A stretch of 64,000 bases of DNA from Pseudomonas karstica (GTDB taxonomy: Bacteria > Pseudomonadota > Gammaproteobacteria > Pseudomonadales > Pseudomonadaceae). Made by a program: the position numbers and the translations under genes. The stretch covers positions 124,001-188,000 of the forward strand of contig NZ_WLYI01000005.1 in assembly GCF_009707515.1 (NCBI RefSeq). The letters are read 5' to 3'. This document shows positions 28,932 to 37,989 of this stretch, piece after piece (within the stretch, counting starts at the first letter, position 1; each line of letters begins with the position of its first letter). Under the pieces are notes generated by a model. That model searched no databases. It saw nothing but the letters and a program-made list of their open reading frames with translations, and was not told the origin of the DNA.

Positions 28932-29549
28932 ATGACGGACACAGCGAAATCGACGCCGAGCAAGATTGAAATCGTTCAGCGCGACAATGCCTACAAGGGC
29001 TTCTACAAGCTTGACCGGCTGAAGCTGCGTCACGAGTTGTTTGAGGGTGGCATGAGCCGTGAACTCAATCGCGAAGTCTTTGTTCGTCATGATGCTGTGT
29101 GTGTACTGCCTTACGACCCACAGCGCGATGAAGTGGTGCTGATCGAGCAGTTCCGGGTCGGCGCCATGGGCCGTACCGGCAACCCATGGCTGATAGAGCT
29201 GGTCGCCGGCCTGATCGACAAGGATGAGCAGCCCGAGGAGGTTGCGCACCGCGAAGCCGAAGAGGAAGCTGGGCTGACCTTCTGCGCGTTGTGGCCGATC
29301 ACCCGGTATTTTCCTTCGCCGGGCGGCAGCACCGAATTTGTCCACCTGTTCCTGGGGCGTTGCGACAGCAGCGGGGCGGGTGGAGTCCATGGACTGGAAG
29401 AGGAAGCAGAAGACATCCGTGTCACCGCCTGGGCCTTCGAAGATGCCCTGCAAGCGGTACGTGACGGAAAGATTTCCAACGCAGCCAGCATTATCGCGTT
29501 GCAATGGCTTGCGCTTAATCGCGCGGAAGTGAGGGGGTTATGGCAGTAA
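28932..29549 (+). CDS. nudF: ADP-ribose pyrophosphatase NudF
   Basis: This 205-residue Nudix hydrolase has the complete Nudix box GLIDKDEQPEEVAHREAEEEAGL (G-x5-E-x7-REAEEEAG) at about residues 95-117, preceded by the ADP-ribose-specific ELVAG. It has the YFPSPGGSTE stretch typical of ADPRases just after. It hydrolyses ADP-ribose to AMP and ribose 5-phosphate. I chose the ATG at 28932 because GAGG lies six bases upstream. Its 3' end overlaps the DUF1249 gene by ten bases. Confidence 0.93.
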   Translation: MTDTAKSTPSKIEIVQRDNAYKGFYKLDRLKLRHELFEGGMSRELNREVFVRHDAVCVLPYDPQRDEVVLIEQFRVGAMGRTGNPWLIELVAGLIDKDEQPEEVAHREAEEEAGLTFCALWPITRYFPSPGGSTEFVHLFLGRCDSSGAGGVHGLEEEAEDIRVTAWAFEDALQAVRDGKISNAASIIALQWLALNRAEVRGLWQ

Positions 29550-29989
29550 AGGCACGAGAGCGATATCGGGTTGACCTGATCGGGCTGCAAGCAGCTTGCG
29601 AGGCCAACTATGCACGGCTGATGCGGCTGTTGCCGGACATGCGCCACACCCCCGAGGCGCGGCGCATTGCCGTGACCCACGGGGATCAGATGCTCGGTGT
29701 ACTGACCCTGGAAGTACTGTTGACCTGCCCGTACACCAGTACGTTGCGGGTACGCCAGGAACATAGCCTGCCGTGGCTGCCGGTGCCGCAACTGGAGGTT
29801 CAGGTGTATCACGACGCGCGCATGGCCGAAGTGGTCAGTGCCGAACACGCCCGGCGTTTTCGCAGCATCTACCCGTACCCCAATGTGTTCATGCACCAGC
29901 CCGATGAGAAGGCACAGCTCAATGTGTTCCTCGGTGAATGGTTAAGCCACTGCCTGGCCTTGGGCCATGAGTTTGAAGTCGTTCGGTAG
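29540..29989 (+). CDS. DUF1249 family protein (YqiB-like)
   Basis: This 149-residue protein matches the DUF1249/YqiB family, whose function is unknown. It begins KARERYRVDLIGLQAACEANYARLMRLLP and has VYHDARMAEVVSAEHARRF and YPNVFMHQPDEKAQLNVFLGEWLSHCL, all typical. The arrangement nudF-yqiB-cpdA-yqiA-parE is the same as in enterobacteria and P. aeruginosa (PA4971-PA4967), with small overlaps. No signal peptide or membrane segment is seen. Confidence 0.88.
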   Translation: MAVKARERYRVDLIGLQAACEANYARLMRLLPDMRHTPEARRIAVTHGDQMLGVLTLEVLLTCPYTSTLRVRQEHSLPWLPVPQLEVQVYHDARMAEVVSAEHARRFRSIYPYPNVFMHQPDEKAQLNVFLGEWLSHCLALGHEFEVVR

Positions 29990-30053
29990 ATGTGAACTGC
30001 GTCCGCTTCCTTAGGTTTCCTCTTTGTGTCCTGCCCCAGCATAATTGCACCCA

Positions 30054-30905
30054 ATGTCCATTTCTGTGATCACGCCCTGGGAGAGCGCCTTGCCGAGCGT
30101 ATCCATTTTGAACCCTGACGCCGCAGCGTTGCTGGTGCAACTGTCCGACAGCCATCTGTTTGCCGATGCCGAGGGCATGCTGCTCGGCATGAACACCCGT
30201 GCCAGCCTGCAACGGGTGATCGAGTGCGTATTGGCCCAGCAGCCGCAGATTGATTTGCTGCTGGCCACGGGCGACCTGTCCCAGGACGGCACGCTGGAGT
30301 CTTATCAAGCGTTTCACGACATGACCCGGCAAATTCCAGCGCCGGCGCGCTGGATTCCGGGCAATCACGATGAGCCGCTGATCATGGCCCGGGCCACGGT
30401 GCAAAGCGCGCTGATGCAGCCGGTGGTGGATGTGGGCAACTGGCGCGTCACCTTGCTGGACTCTGCCGTACCGGGTTCGGTCCCGGGTTATTTGCAGGAC
30501 CAGCAACTGCAACTGCTTGCGCAATCCTTGAGTGAAGCACCGTCCCGCCATCATCTGGTGTGCTTGCACCATCACCCGGTGTCCATCGGTTGCGCCTGGA
30601 TGGAGCCCATCGGTTTGCGTAATCCCGAGGCTATGTTTGCGGTGCTGGATCGATTCCCGCAGGTGCGCGCGGTGCTCTGGGGCCACGTGCACCAGGAAAT
30701 CGACCGCGAACGCAAGGGCGTGCGCTTGCTGGCGTCGCCGTCTACCTGCATCCAGTTCGCCCCTGGCAGCGAGGATTTCAAGGTGAGCGAGCAGGCGCCC
30801 GGGTATCGTTGGCTGCGGCTGCATGCTGACGGACGGCTGGAAACTGGCGTCGAAAGGATCGAAGGGTTTGCGTTCCAAGTGGATTACGGTAGCAATGGCT
30901 ACTGA
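30054..30905 (+). CDS. cpdA: 3',5'-cyclic AMP phosphodiesterase CpdA
   Basis: This 283-residue calcineurin-type metallophosphoesterase has the metal motifs in order: LSDSHLF (D-x-H) near residue 28, GDLSQDG (GD) near 78, GNHDE near 106, HHHPV near 172, and GHVHQE (GHxH) near 210. It degrades cAMP and so tunes Vfr-dependent regulation in Pseudomonas. I chose the ATG at 30054; there is no strong ribosome binding site, and a TTG three codons earlier is possible. Its stop codon lies inside a 10-bp tandem repeat. Confidence 0.92.
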   Translation: MSISVITPWESALPSVSILNPDAAALLVQLSDSHLFADAEGMLLGMNTRASLQRVIECVLAQQPQIDLLLATGDLSQDGTLESYQAFHDMTRQIPAPARWIPGNHDEPLIMARATVQSALMQPVVDVGNWRVTLLDSAVPGSVPGYLQDQQLQLLAQSLSEAPSRHHLVCLHHHPVSIGCAWMEPIGLRNPEAMFAVLDRFPQVRAVLWGHVHQEIDRERKGVRLLASPSTCIQFAPGSEDFKVSEQAPGYRWLRLHADGRLETGVERIEGFAFQVDYGSNGY

Positions 30906-30924
30906 TGGCTACTGATGGCTACTG
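30895..30924 (+). repeat. Three tandem copies of a 10-bp unit across the cpdA stop
   Basis: ATGGCTACTG occurs three times head to tail (30895-30904, 30905-30914, 30915-30924), followed by a partial fourth (ATGG). The first copy contains most of the cpdA TGA stop. The unit is not a multiple of three, so copy number would not preserve an extended frame. Confidence 0.9.
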
Positions 30925-30959
30925 ATGGTTTTGGGGCATACCCGCTCTTCAATACCTGC

Positions 30960-31350
30960 GTTCGGCCTCTGGTTTTATGGGCAGCAGATCAAGATCAGAA
31001 GCCGCTCTTCTGTAGGGGCGAGGGGATGCCTACAGTGGACCGCGTTTGCCTTTGCCTTTGCCCTACACCACTCAGGCCGGCCGGTAGGCCGCCGTGTTCT
31101 TGATCTGCTTTTGATTTTGATCTTAGGCGCCCCGTTAAACCACGCTGGCCGAACGCAGGTATTACGGAGCGGGTAAACCGGCAGGACGCCGGTTTAGCCG
31201 CGACGGGGCAGGGACGCCCCGTCGCGGCGGCCCGCGTAGTAATGCCTTCGTTCGGGCACACCGAGCCTAAGCGAGGTGCCGAGTGGTGGGGCAAGAGCGT
31301 TTTGCTTACTTTTGCGCTGTTCAAAAGTGAGCCGCTGTAAGAGCGGAACC
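30960..31350. repeat. Long multi-copy extragenic element with nested inverted repeats
   Basis: The 557-base gap between cpdA and yqiA is filled by a structured, non-coding element. Palindromes include GCAGATCAAG/CTTGATCTGC (30984-30993 with 31099-31108), TGTAGG/CCTACA (31011-31034), TAAACCGGC/GCCGGTTTA (31174-31196, 5-base loop) and a perfect 13-bp stem GCCGCGACGGGGC/GCCCCGTCGCGGC (31197-31228, 6-base loop). The right part (…GGCAAGAGCGTTTTGCTTACTT…) matches a spacer sequence I recall as recurring in many copies in fluorescens-group genomes. The short frames crossing it have no ribosome binding sites. Confidence 0.75.
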
Positions 31351-31462
31351 ATAGGAAGCCGTTACCGCAGCAACGGATATGTACACAGAAACCCCGCTAG
31401 AGCCTAGCCCTCAAGTTCCCTGTAAACTGCCCCTCTTTGAGCCGACCCACCGAGGACCCGGA

Positions 31463-32071
31463 ATGTCCGCTTCGATCTTGTATATCCACGGTTTCAACAG
31501 CGCCCCGGCCTCCAACAAGGCCTGCCAGTTGATCACCGTGATGGACAGCCTCGGCCTGGCTGATCAGTTGTGCGTGCCGGCCCTGCATCATCATCCACGC
31601 CAGGCGATTGCCCAGTTGGAACAGGCCATTGGCGAGCTGGGCCGGCCACTGCTGGTCGGCAGCTCACTCGGCGGCTACTATGCAACTCATCTTGCCGAGC
31701 GCCATGGCCTCAATGCCTTGCTGGTCAACCCTGCGGTCAGCCCCCATCGGATGTTCGACGGTTACCTGGGCACCCAGAAGAACCTCTATACCGATGAAGC
31801 CTGGGAACTGACCCATGATCACGTCGCGGCCCTGGCCAAGCTGGAAGTCCCGGCACCCCAGGATGCCCAGCGTTACCAGGTATGGTTGCAGACCGGGGAC
31901 GAAACACTGGATTATCGCCTTGCCCAGCAGTATTACCGGGCCTGTGCCTTGCGTATCCAGGCCGGTGGCGATCATGGTTACCAGGGGTTTGCCCGGCAGT
32001 TGCCGGCGCTGTTGAGCTTTGCCGGCATTGGCCCTGATCAGTATCAATCCTTCGATTTCGCAGCACTTTGA
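31463..32071 (+). CDS. yqiA: YqiA/YcfP-type esterase (alpha/beta hydrolase)
   Basis: This 202-residue alpha/beta hydrolase begins SASILYIHGFNSAPASNKA, has the nucleophile elbow VGSSLGGYYATHLAE (G-x-S-x-G) near residue 73, a late Asp in QTGDETLDY, and the catalytic His in GGDHGYQGF near residue 175. YqiA acts as an esterase on short acyl and palmitoyl-CoA substrates in E. coli. GAGGA lies eight bases before the ATG at 31463, so the longer upstream frame, which enters the repeat, is not used. It is 44 bases upstream of parE. Confidence 0.88.
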   Translation: MSASILYIHGFNSAPASNKACQLITVMDSLGLADQLCVPALHHHPRQAIAQLEQAIGELGRPLLVGSSLGGYYATHLAERHGLNALLVNPAVSPHRMFDGYLGTQKNLYTDEAWELTHDHVAALAKLEVPAPQDAQRYQVWLQTGDETLDYRLAQQYYRACALRIQAGGDHGYQGFARQLPALLSFAGIGPDQYQSFDFAAL

Positions 32072-32115
32072 AACCGCAGGTTACTTTTTAATCGAACGAC
32101 TCACGACGAGACCCC

Positions 32116-34020
32116 ATGGCCACTCCCAGCGCTAGCTCTTATAACGCCGACGCCATCGAAGTCCTCTCGGGCCTCGACCCGGTGCGCAAACGCCCCGGCA
32201 TGTACACCGACACCAGTCGGCCGAACCATCTTGCCCAGGAAGTCATCGACAACAGCGTCGACGAAGCCTTGGCCGGGCACGCCAAGTCGGTACAAGTCAT
32301 TCTCCACGCCGATCACTCCCTGGAAGTCAGCGACGATGGTCGCGGCATGCCGGTGGATATTCACCCGGAAGAGGGTGTGTCGGGCGTCGAGTTGATCCTC
32401 ACTAAACTGCATGCTGGCGGCAAGTTCTCCAACAAGAACTACCAGTTCTCCGGCGGCTTGCACGGTGTCGGTATTTCGGTGGTCAATGCCTTGTCGACGC
32501 AGGTGCGGGTCAAGGTCAAGCGCGACGGCAACGAATACGAGATGACGTTCGCCGACGGCTATAAAGCCACCGAACTGGAAGTGGTTGGCACTGTTGGCAA
32601 GCGCAACACCGGCACCACCGTGTACTTCGCACCGGATCCGAAATACTTCGATTCACCCAAATTCTCCATCAGCCGCCTCAAGCATGTACTCAAGGCCAAG
32701 GCCGTGCTGTGCCCGGGGCTGCTGGTCAGCTTTGAAGACAAAGGCACCGGCGAAAAAGTCGAGTGGCACTACGAAGACGGTCTGCGCTCCTACCTGGAAG
32801 ACTCTGTCAGCGAATTCGAGCGTCTGCCCAACGAGCCGTTCTGCGGCAGTTTGGCCGGTAATAAAGAAGCTGTGGACTGGGCCTTGCTGTGGTTGCCTGA
32901 CGGTGGCGACAGCGTTCAGGAAAGCTACGTCAACCTGATTCCGACCGCCCAGGGAGGTACCCACGTCAACGGTTTGCGCCAGGGTTTGCTGGATGCCATG
33001 CGCGAATTCTGCGAATACCGCAGCCTGTTGCCGCGCGGCGTGAAGTTGGCGCCGGAAGACGTCTGGGAGCGGATCGCCTTCGTCCTGTCGATGAAAATGC
33101 AGGAGCCGCAATTCTCCGGCCAGACCAAGGAGCGCTTGTCGTCCCGTGAGGCGGCAGCGTTTGTCTCCGGGGTGGTCAAGGATGCGTTCAGCCTGTGGCT
33201 CAACGAGCACCCGGAGCTGGGCCTGGCCCTGGCGGAGTTGGCGATCAACAATGCCGGTCGCCGCCTGAAAGCCAGCAAGAAAGTCGAGCGCAAGCGTATC
33301 ACCCAGGGCCCGGCACTGCCTGGCAAGCTGGCGGACTGCGCGGGGCAAGACCCGATGCGTTCCGAGCTGTTCCTGGTGGAAGGTGATTCCGCCGGTGGTT
33401 CCGCCAAGCAAGCGCGGGACAAGGAGTTCCAGGCGATCCTGCCGCTGCGGGGCAAGATCCTTAATACCTGGGAAGTCGATGGCAGCGAAGTACTGGCCAG
33501 CCAGGAAGTACACAACATCGCCGTGGCCATTGGGGTCGACCCGGGTGCGGCGGACATCAGCCAGTTGCGCTACGGCAAGGTCTGCATTCTCGCCGACGCC
33601 GACTCCGACGGTTTGCACATTGCCACCTTGCTTTGCGCATTGTTCGTCCAGCATTTCCGCCCGTTGGTGGATGCCGGTCACGTCTACGTCGCCATGCCGC
33701 CGCTGTACCGGATCGACCTGGGCAAGGAGATTTTCTACGCTCTGGACGAAGCCGAGCGTGACGGCATTCTTGATCGACTGGTGGCCGAGAAGAAACGCGG
33801 CAAACCGCAAGTCACCCGATTTAAAGGCCTGGGTGAAATGAACCCGCCGCAACTGCGGGAAACCACCATGGACCCGAACACTCGGCGCCTGGTGCAGTTG
33901 ACCCTGGAAGACTTTGCCGCCACCTCGGAAATGATGGACATGCTGCTGGCCAAGAAGCGAGCACCGGATCGCAAGAGCTGGCTGGAATCCAAAGGCAACC
34001 TGGCCGAGGTTCTGGGTTGA
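32116..34020 (+). CDS. parE: DNA topoisomerase IV subunit B ParE
   Basis: This 634-residue ATPase subunit has a GHKL domain at the N-terminus (EVIDNSVDEAL with catalytic Glu50, DDGRGMP, GGLHGVGISVVNAL). A transducer domain and the TOPRIM domain follow, with LVEGDSAGGSA near residue 420 and ILADADSDGLHI near residue 494. With ParC it decatenates replicated chromosomes. The stop overlaps the next gene (TGATG), so a four-gene unit parE to parC is likely. Confidence 0.97.
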   Translation: MATPSASSYNADAIEVLSGLDPVRKRPGMYTDTSRPNHLAQEVIDNSVDEALAGHAKSVQVILHADHSLEVSDDGRGMPVDIHPEEGVSGVELILTKLHAGGKFSNKNYQFSGGLHGVGISVVNALSTQVRVKVKRDGNEYEMTFADGYKATELEVVGTVGKRNTGTTVYFAPDPKYFDSPKFSISRLKHVLKAKAVLCPGLLVSFEDKGTGEKVEWHYEDGLRSYLEDSVSEFERLPNEPFCGSLAGNKEAVDWALLWLPDGGDSVQESYVNLIPTAQGGTHVNGLRQGLLDAMREFCEYRSLLPRGVKLAPEDVWERIAFVLSMKMQEPQFSGQTKERLSSREAAAFVSGVVKDAFSLWLNEHPELGLALAELAINNAGRRLKASKKVERKRITQGPALPGKLADCAGQDPMRSELFLVEGDSAGGSAKQARDKEFQAILPLRGKILNTWEVDGSEVLASQEVHNIAVAIGVDPGAADISQLRYGKVCILADADSDGLHIATLLCALFVQHFRPLVDAGHVYVAMPPLYRIDLGKEIFYALDEAERDGILDRLVAEKKRGKPQVTRFKGLGEMNPPQLRETTMDPNTRRLVQLTLEDFAATSEMMDMLLAKKRAPDRKSWLESKGNLAEVLG

Positions 34021-35024
34021 TGCGCAGCGGTTTCGCCCTGGCGATACTGTTGTTAAGCGGATTGGCGGCCACCCCGGTGGTTGCCGGGCCCGTTGCCGAG
34101 CTCAAGTTGATCGCTGAACACCCGGTGGACGGCATGCGCGGCGGTAATCTGTCGGGCCTGGCCATGTGTCGCGATGGGCTGTGGGCGGTATCCGATCGTG
34201 ACGATGATCGAATATACCGACTCGATACATCCTCAGATGTCTGGAAAGCCGAGAAGTACGGGCTTGATGTTCCGCCAGTGCCAGACTCCGGATTGCCCTG
34301 GGGTTTGCGCTCGCGTACCAAGGCAGCATCGTTTATTCGCGGTGGCGACCTGGATTTTGAAGGCATCAGCTGCGACAGCGTGGGCAATCGCTATATTGTC
34401 AGCGAATCCCACGCAGCTGTTTTAAGGGTGCCGTTCTCCGGTGATTATGGCGATACCGAGTGGCTGAAGATTGCCCCCAGCATGGTTCGCGAGGCCCGGG
34501 CCAGTGGCATGTTGCTGCACTTCAATGCCTTGTTTGAAGGCCTGGCGGTCAACCCCGAGGGTAATCAGATCTGGCTGGCGGCCGAGCGGGAGCGGCGAGG
34601 GCTGATCTCCATCAAGCGCCCGCAAAGTGTCTGGGATTGCGATGGGGCCTGTGTGCTGCTGAGCGAAGCGGGCCAGCGCATGCAGCCGGCACAGTTCCCC
34701 GGTGCCAAAGCAGTGTCCAAAGACTTTGCCGACCTTGCGCTGTTCAATGGCAAGCTGTTTACCCTGGAGCGCAATGCGTTCCAGATCTGCCGTCGGGACA
34801 CCATCACGGCTCAGGTCGAAATGTGCTGGTCCTATGCTGAGGACTCGCTGGTGCCGAATCGGCGTTATCCCCAGGCTTATGGCCTGGCCGAAGCCCTGGT
34901 GATTGACGCTGATGGCGCCTGGATGGGGATCGACAATAATTTTGGCCCCCGTGTCGATGGTGAAAAACGGCCGATGGTCTATCGTTTCGCAGCCCCGGCC
35001 GGTGGCTGGAGCGCCAAGCCATGA
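34020..35024 (+). CDS. Secreted protein with phytase-type esterase-like domain
   Basis: This 334-residue precursor begins with a signal peptide (MRSGFALAILLLSGLAATPVVA|GP). The mature part resembles the 'esterase-like activity of phytase' domain, a beta-propeller-type fold. It has repeated strand motifs such as NLSGLAMCRDGLWAVSDRDDDRIYRL, DFEGISCDSVGNRYIVSES and FEGLAVNPEGNQIWLAAERE. It is predicted to be periplasmic. The ATG at 34020 overlaps the parE stop. The same gene lies between parE and parC in P. aeruginosa, but its function there is unknown to me. Confidence 0.8.
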   Translation: MRSGFALAILLLSGLAATPVVAGPVAELKLIAEHPVDGMRGGNLSGLAMCRDGLWAVSDRDDDRIYRLDTSSDVWKAEKYGLDVPPVPDSGLPWGLRSRTKAASFIRGGDLDFEGISCDSVGNRYIVSESHAAVLRVPFSGDYGDTEWLKIAPSMVREARASGMLLHFNALFEGLAVNPEGNQIWLAAERERRGLISIKRPQSVWDCDGACVLLSEAGQRMQPAQFPGAKAVSKDFADLALFNGKLFTLERNAFQICRRDTITAQVEMCWSYAEDSLVPNRRYPQAYGLAEALVIDADGAWMGIDNNFGPRVDGEKRPMVYRFAAPAGGWSAKP

Positions 35025-35539
35025 GTGCGCCGCCTGGCAAGCGCGCCGGACGTGTGCTGATGTTTGTAGCCTGGGGCGCCGGGTTGTTTTTGGCTACACG
35101 ATTTTTTGGGCAGTGGGAGGCGCGCCAGCAAAATCCCAATGCCGTGGTTACTTCGGAGCAACACGAGGGTTACATCGAAGTAAAACTGGTTGGCAACGGC
35201 CAGGGGCATTTCGTTGCCAGCGGCCAGATCAACGGCCAGCCGGTGGCGTTCATGCTCGACACTGGCGCCACCGACGTGGCGGTGCCAGCCGGGTTGGCCG
35301 AGCGCCTGGGGCTTGAACGGGGTATGCCGGTGACCTTGAGCACGGCCAACGGTCGCAGCCAGGGTTATCGCACCCGCCTGGAGCGCCTGCAATTGGGCGA
35401 TATCGTCCTGCAGGACGTCCGCGCCCTGGTGGCGCCGGGCTTGGGTGGCGAGCAAGTGCTGTTGGGCATGAGCGCATTGAAACAACTTGAATTTACCCAG
35501 CGTGGCGGCACTTTGCTGCTGCGCCAGACCAAACAATGA
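35021..35539 (+). CDS. Membrane-anchored retropepsin-like aspartic protease (TIGR02281 type)
   Basis: This 172-residue protein has one N-terminal membrane helix ([18 protein letters not shown]). A clan AA retropepsin-like domain follows, with the catalytic [12 protein letters not shown] near residues 79-90 and the late [13 protein letters not shown] strand. It has a single D-T-G motif and so would act as a dimer in the periplasm. It overlaps the preceding gene as ATGA and lies ten bases before parC. The family is widespread in Proteobacteria and its targets are unknown. Confidence 0.85.
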   Translation: MSAPPGKRAGRVLMFVAWGAGLFLATRFFGQWEARQQNPNAVVTSEQHEGYIEVKLVGNGQGHFVASGQINGQPVAFMLDTGATDVAVPAGLAERLGLERGMPVTLSTANGRSQGYRTRLERLQLGDIVLQDVRALVAPGLGGEQVLLGMSALKQLEFTQRGGTLLLRQTKQ

Positions 35540-35549
35540 TGAGGCCCGC

Positions 35550-37814
35550 ATGAGTGACATCCTTGCAGACAGCTTAGATGGCGTTGAACGCCGATCGCTG
35601 GCTGACTTCACCGAAAGTGCCTACCTCAACTACTCCATGTACGTGATCATGGACCGTGCATTGCCGCATATCGGCGACGGCCTGAAACCGGTACAGCGGC
35701 GCATTATCTACGCCATGAGTGAGTTGGGCCTGGACGCCGACTCCAAGCACAAGAAGTCTGCACGCACCGTCGGTGACGTGCTCGGCAAGTTTCACCCCCA
35801 CGGCGACTCGGCCTGCTATGAAGCCATGGTGCTGATGGCCCAGCCGTTCAGCTACCGTTACACCCTGGTGGACGGTCAGGGCAACTGGGGTGCGCCGGAT
35901 GATCCCAAGTCCTTTGCCGCCATGCGTTACACCGAGGCGCGCTTGTCCCGTTACTCGGAAGTTCTGCTCAGCGAACTGGGCCAGGGCACGGCCAACTGGG
36001 GTCCGAACTTTGACGGTACCCTTGAAGAACCGCTGGTGTTGCCGGCTCGTTTGCCGAATATCCTGCTCAATGGCACCACCGGCATCGCAGTCGGCATGGC
36101 CACCGATGTGCCACCGCACAACCTGCGGGAAGTCGCCACCGCGTGCGTACGTTTGCTCGATGAACCCAAGGCTACCGTCGAACAGCTGTGTGAGCATATC
36201 CAGGGCCCGGACTACCCGACCGAAGCGGAAATCATCACGCCTCGCGCCGATCTGCTGAAAATGTACGAAACCGGCAAGGGGTCGGTGCGCATGCGCGCCG
36301 TGTACCACGCCGAAGACGGTGACATCATCGTCACCGCCTTGCCGCACCAGGTCTCCGGCGCCAAGGTGCTGGAGCAGATCGCCGCGCTGATGCAGGCCAA
36401 ACCGTCGAAACTGCCACAAGTGGCTGACCTGCGTGATGAGTCCGACCACGAAAACCCATGCCGCATCGTGATCATCCCGACCAACAGCCGGGTCGACCAC
36501 GAAGTGCTGATGCAACACCTGTTCGCCAGCACCGACCTGGAATCCAGCTACCGGGTCAACGTCAACATCATCGGCCTGGATGGCAAGCCGCAGTTGAAGA
36601 ACCTGCGTGCCTTGCTGGTTGAATGGTTGGAATTCCGGGTGCAGACCGTGCGTCGACGCCTGCAGTTCCGCCTGGACAAGGTCGAGCGCCGGCTGCACTT
36701 GTTGGACGGCTTGTTGATTGCCTACCTCAACCTGGATGAAGTGATTCATATCATCCGTACCGCCGAACACCCGAAGGCCGACCTGATCGCGCGTTTCGAG
36801 CTGAGCGAGATCCAGGCCGACTACATCCTCGACACCCGCCTGCGTCAGTTGGCGCGATTGGAAGAGATGAAACTGCGGGACGAGCAAGACGCGCTGCTCA
36901 AGGAGCAAGCCAAGCTGCAAGCCTTGCTGGGTAGCGAAGCCAAACTCAAGAAGCTGGTGCGCAGCGAACTGATCAAGGACGCCGAAACCTATGGCGACGA
37001 CCGACGCTCGCCGATTGTCCAGCGGGCCGAGGCCAAGGCCCTGACGGAAACCGAGTTGCTGCCCAACGAGAAAATTACCGTCGTTCTGTCGGAAAAGGGT
37101 TGGGTTCGTTCTGCCAAGGGGCATGATATCGATGCCACGGGGCTGTCCTACAAGGCGGGCGACGGTTTCAAGACCGCTGCAGCCGGGCGCTCCAACCAGT
37201 TTGCAGTGTTTATCGACTCCACCGGTCGCAGTTATTCGGTGCCCGCCCATACCTTGCCGTCGGCGCGAGGCCAGGGCGAGCCGTTGACCGGTCGCCTGAC
37301 GCCGCCACCGGGAGCGAACTTTGAATGCGTGCTGCTGCCGGATGACGATGCGCTGTATGTCATCGCCTCCGATGCCGGCTACGGGTTCGTGGTCAAGGGG
37401 GAAGACCTGCAGGCCAAGAACAAGGCGGGCAAGGCATTGTTGAGCCTGCCGAACAATGCCAAGGTTATCTTGCCGCGTCCGGTCAGTGATCGTAATGGCA
37501 ACTGGCTGGCCTCGGTGACCACCGAAGGTCGATTACTGATCTTCAAGATCAGTGACTTGCCGCAGTTGGGTAAAGGCAAGGGCAACAAGATCATCGGTAT
37601 TCCTGGAGAGCGGGTGGCCAGTCGCGAGGAGTTCGTGACCGACATCGCTGTTATCCCGGAAGGCTCGACCTTGGTGCTGCAGGCCGGCAAGCGCACACTG
37701 TCGCTGCGTCCGGATGATCTCGAACACTACAAGGGTGAGCGTGGTCGCCGTGGGAACAAACTGCCTCGAGGCTTCCAACGAGTGGACGCGTTATTGGTAG
37801 ACACGCCCGTTTAA
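35550..37814 (+). CDS. parC: DNA topoisomerase IV subunit A ParC
   Basis: This 754-residue DNA-cleavage subunit has the catalytic Tyr127 in [12 protein letters not shown]. The quinolone-determining region reads HGDSACYE with Ser87 and Glu91, the unmutated residues known from P. aeruginosa. The C-terminal half is the beta-pinwheel DNA-wrapping domain (residues about 500-754). I chose the ATG at 35550, which gives the normal N-terminus [11 protein letters not shown] and the same 754 residues as in P. aeruginosa. It partners ParE, encoded just upstream. Confidence 0.97.
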   Translation: MSDILADSLDGVERRSLADFTESAYLNYSMYVIMDRALPHIGDGLKPVQRRIIYAMSELGLDADSKHKKSARTVGDVLGKFHPHGDSACYEAMVLMAQPFSYRYTLVDGQGNWGAPDDPKSFAAMRYTEARLSRYSEVLLSELGQGTANWGPNFDGTLEEPLVLPARLPNILLNGTTGIAVGMATDVPPHNLREVATACVRLLDEPKATVEQLCEHIQGPDYPTEAEIITPRADLLKMYETGKGSVRMRAVYHAEDGDIIVTALPHQVSGAKVLEQIAALMQAKPSKLPQVADLRDESDHENPCRIVIIPTNSRVDHEVLMQHLFASTDLESSYRVNVNIIGLDGKPQLKNLRALLVEWLEFRVQTVRRRLQFRLDKVERRLHLLDGLLIAYLNLDEVIHIIRTAEHPKADLIARFELSEIQADYILDTRLRQLARLEEMKLRDEQDALLKEQAKLQALLGSEAKLKKLVRSELIKDAETYGDDRRSPIVQRAEAKALTETELLPNEKITVVLSEKGWVRSAKGHDIDATGLSYKAGDGFKTAAAGRSNQFAVFIDSTGRSYSVPAHTLPSARGQGEPLTGRLTPPPGANFECVLLPDDDALYVIASDAGYGFVVKGEDLQAKNKAGKALLSLPNNAKVILPRPVSDRNGNWLASVTTEGRLLIFKISDLPQLGKGKGNKIIGIPGERVASREEFVTDIAVIPEGSTLVLQAGKRTLSLRPDDLEHYKGERGRRGNKLPRGFQRVDALLVDTPV

Positions 37815-37830
37815 GGCGATTTAAAGCTCC

Positions 37831-37856
37831 CGATCTACGATTTAACCCGTAGATCG
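37831..37856 (+). terminator. Hairpin after parC
   Basis: CGATCTACG (37831-37839) and CGTAGATCG (37848-37856) form a 9-bp stem with an 8-base loop, 17 bases after the parC stop. A short CTTTGG follows rather than a proper T-tract, so termination efficiency is uncertain. Confidence 0.55.
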
Positions 37857-37989
37857 ACGCTTTGGCGCTGGAGTCATGGCGTATATTCACGGATGATATG
37901 GCCTTTCCAGCGCCAGCGTGGCTGAGCGCGTAATAGGTTATTTTTGAGTATTACATTGTGGTTCGCCTTGTGGCAGCCACTTGGATGGG

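Noticed and set aside
30915..31176. Short open frames in the cpdA-yqiA spacer
   Set aside because: They lie across inverted repeats of a multi-copy element and have no ribosome binding sites or protein-like features.
35837..35855. Possible quinolone-resistance mutation in parC
   Set aside because: The codons give Ser87 and Glu91, both the sensitive-type residues.
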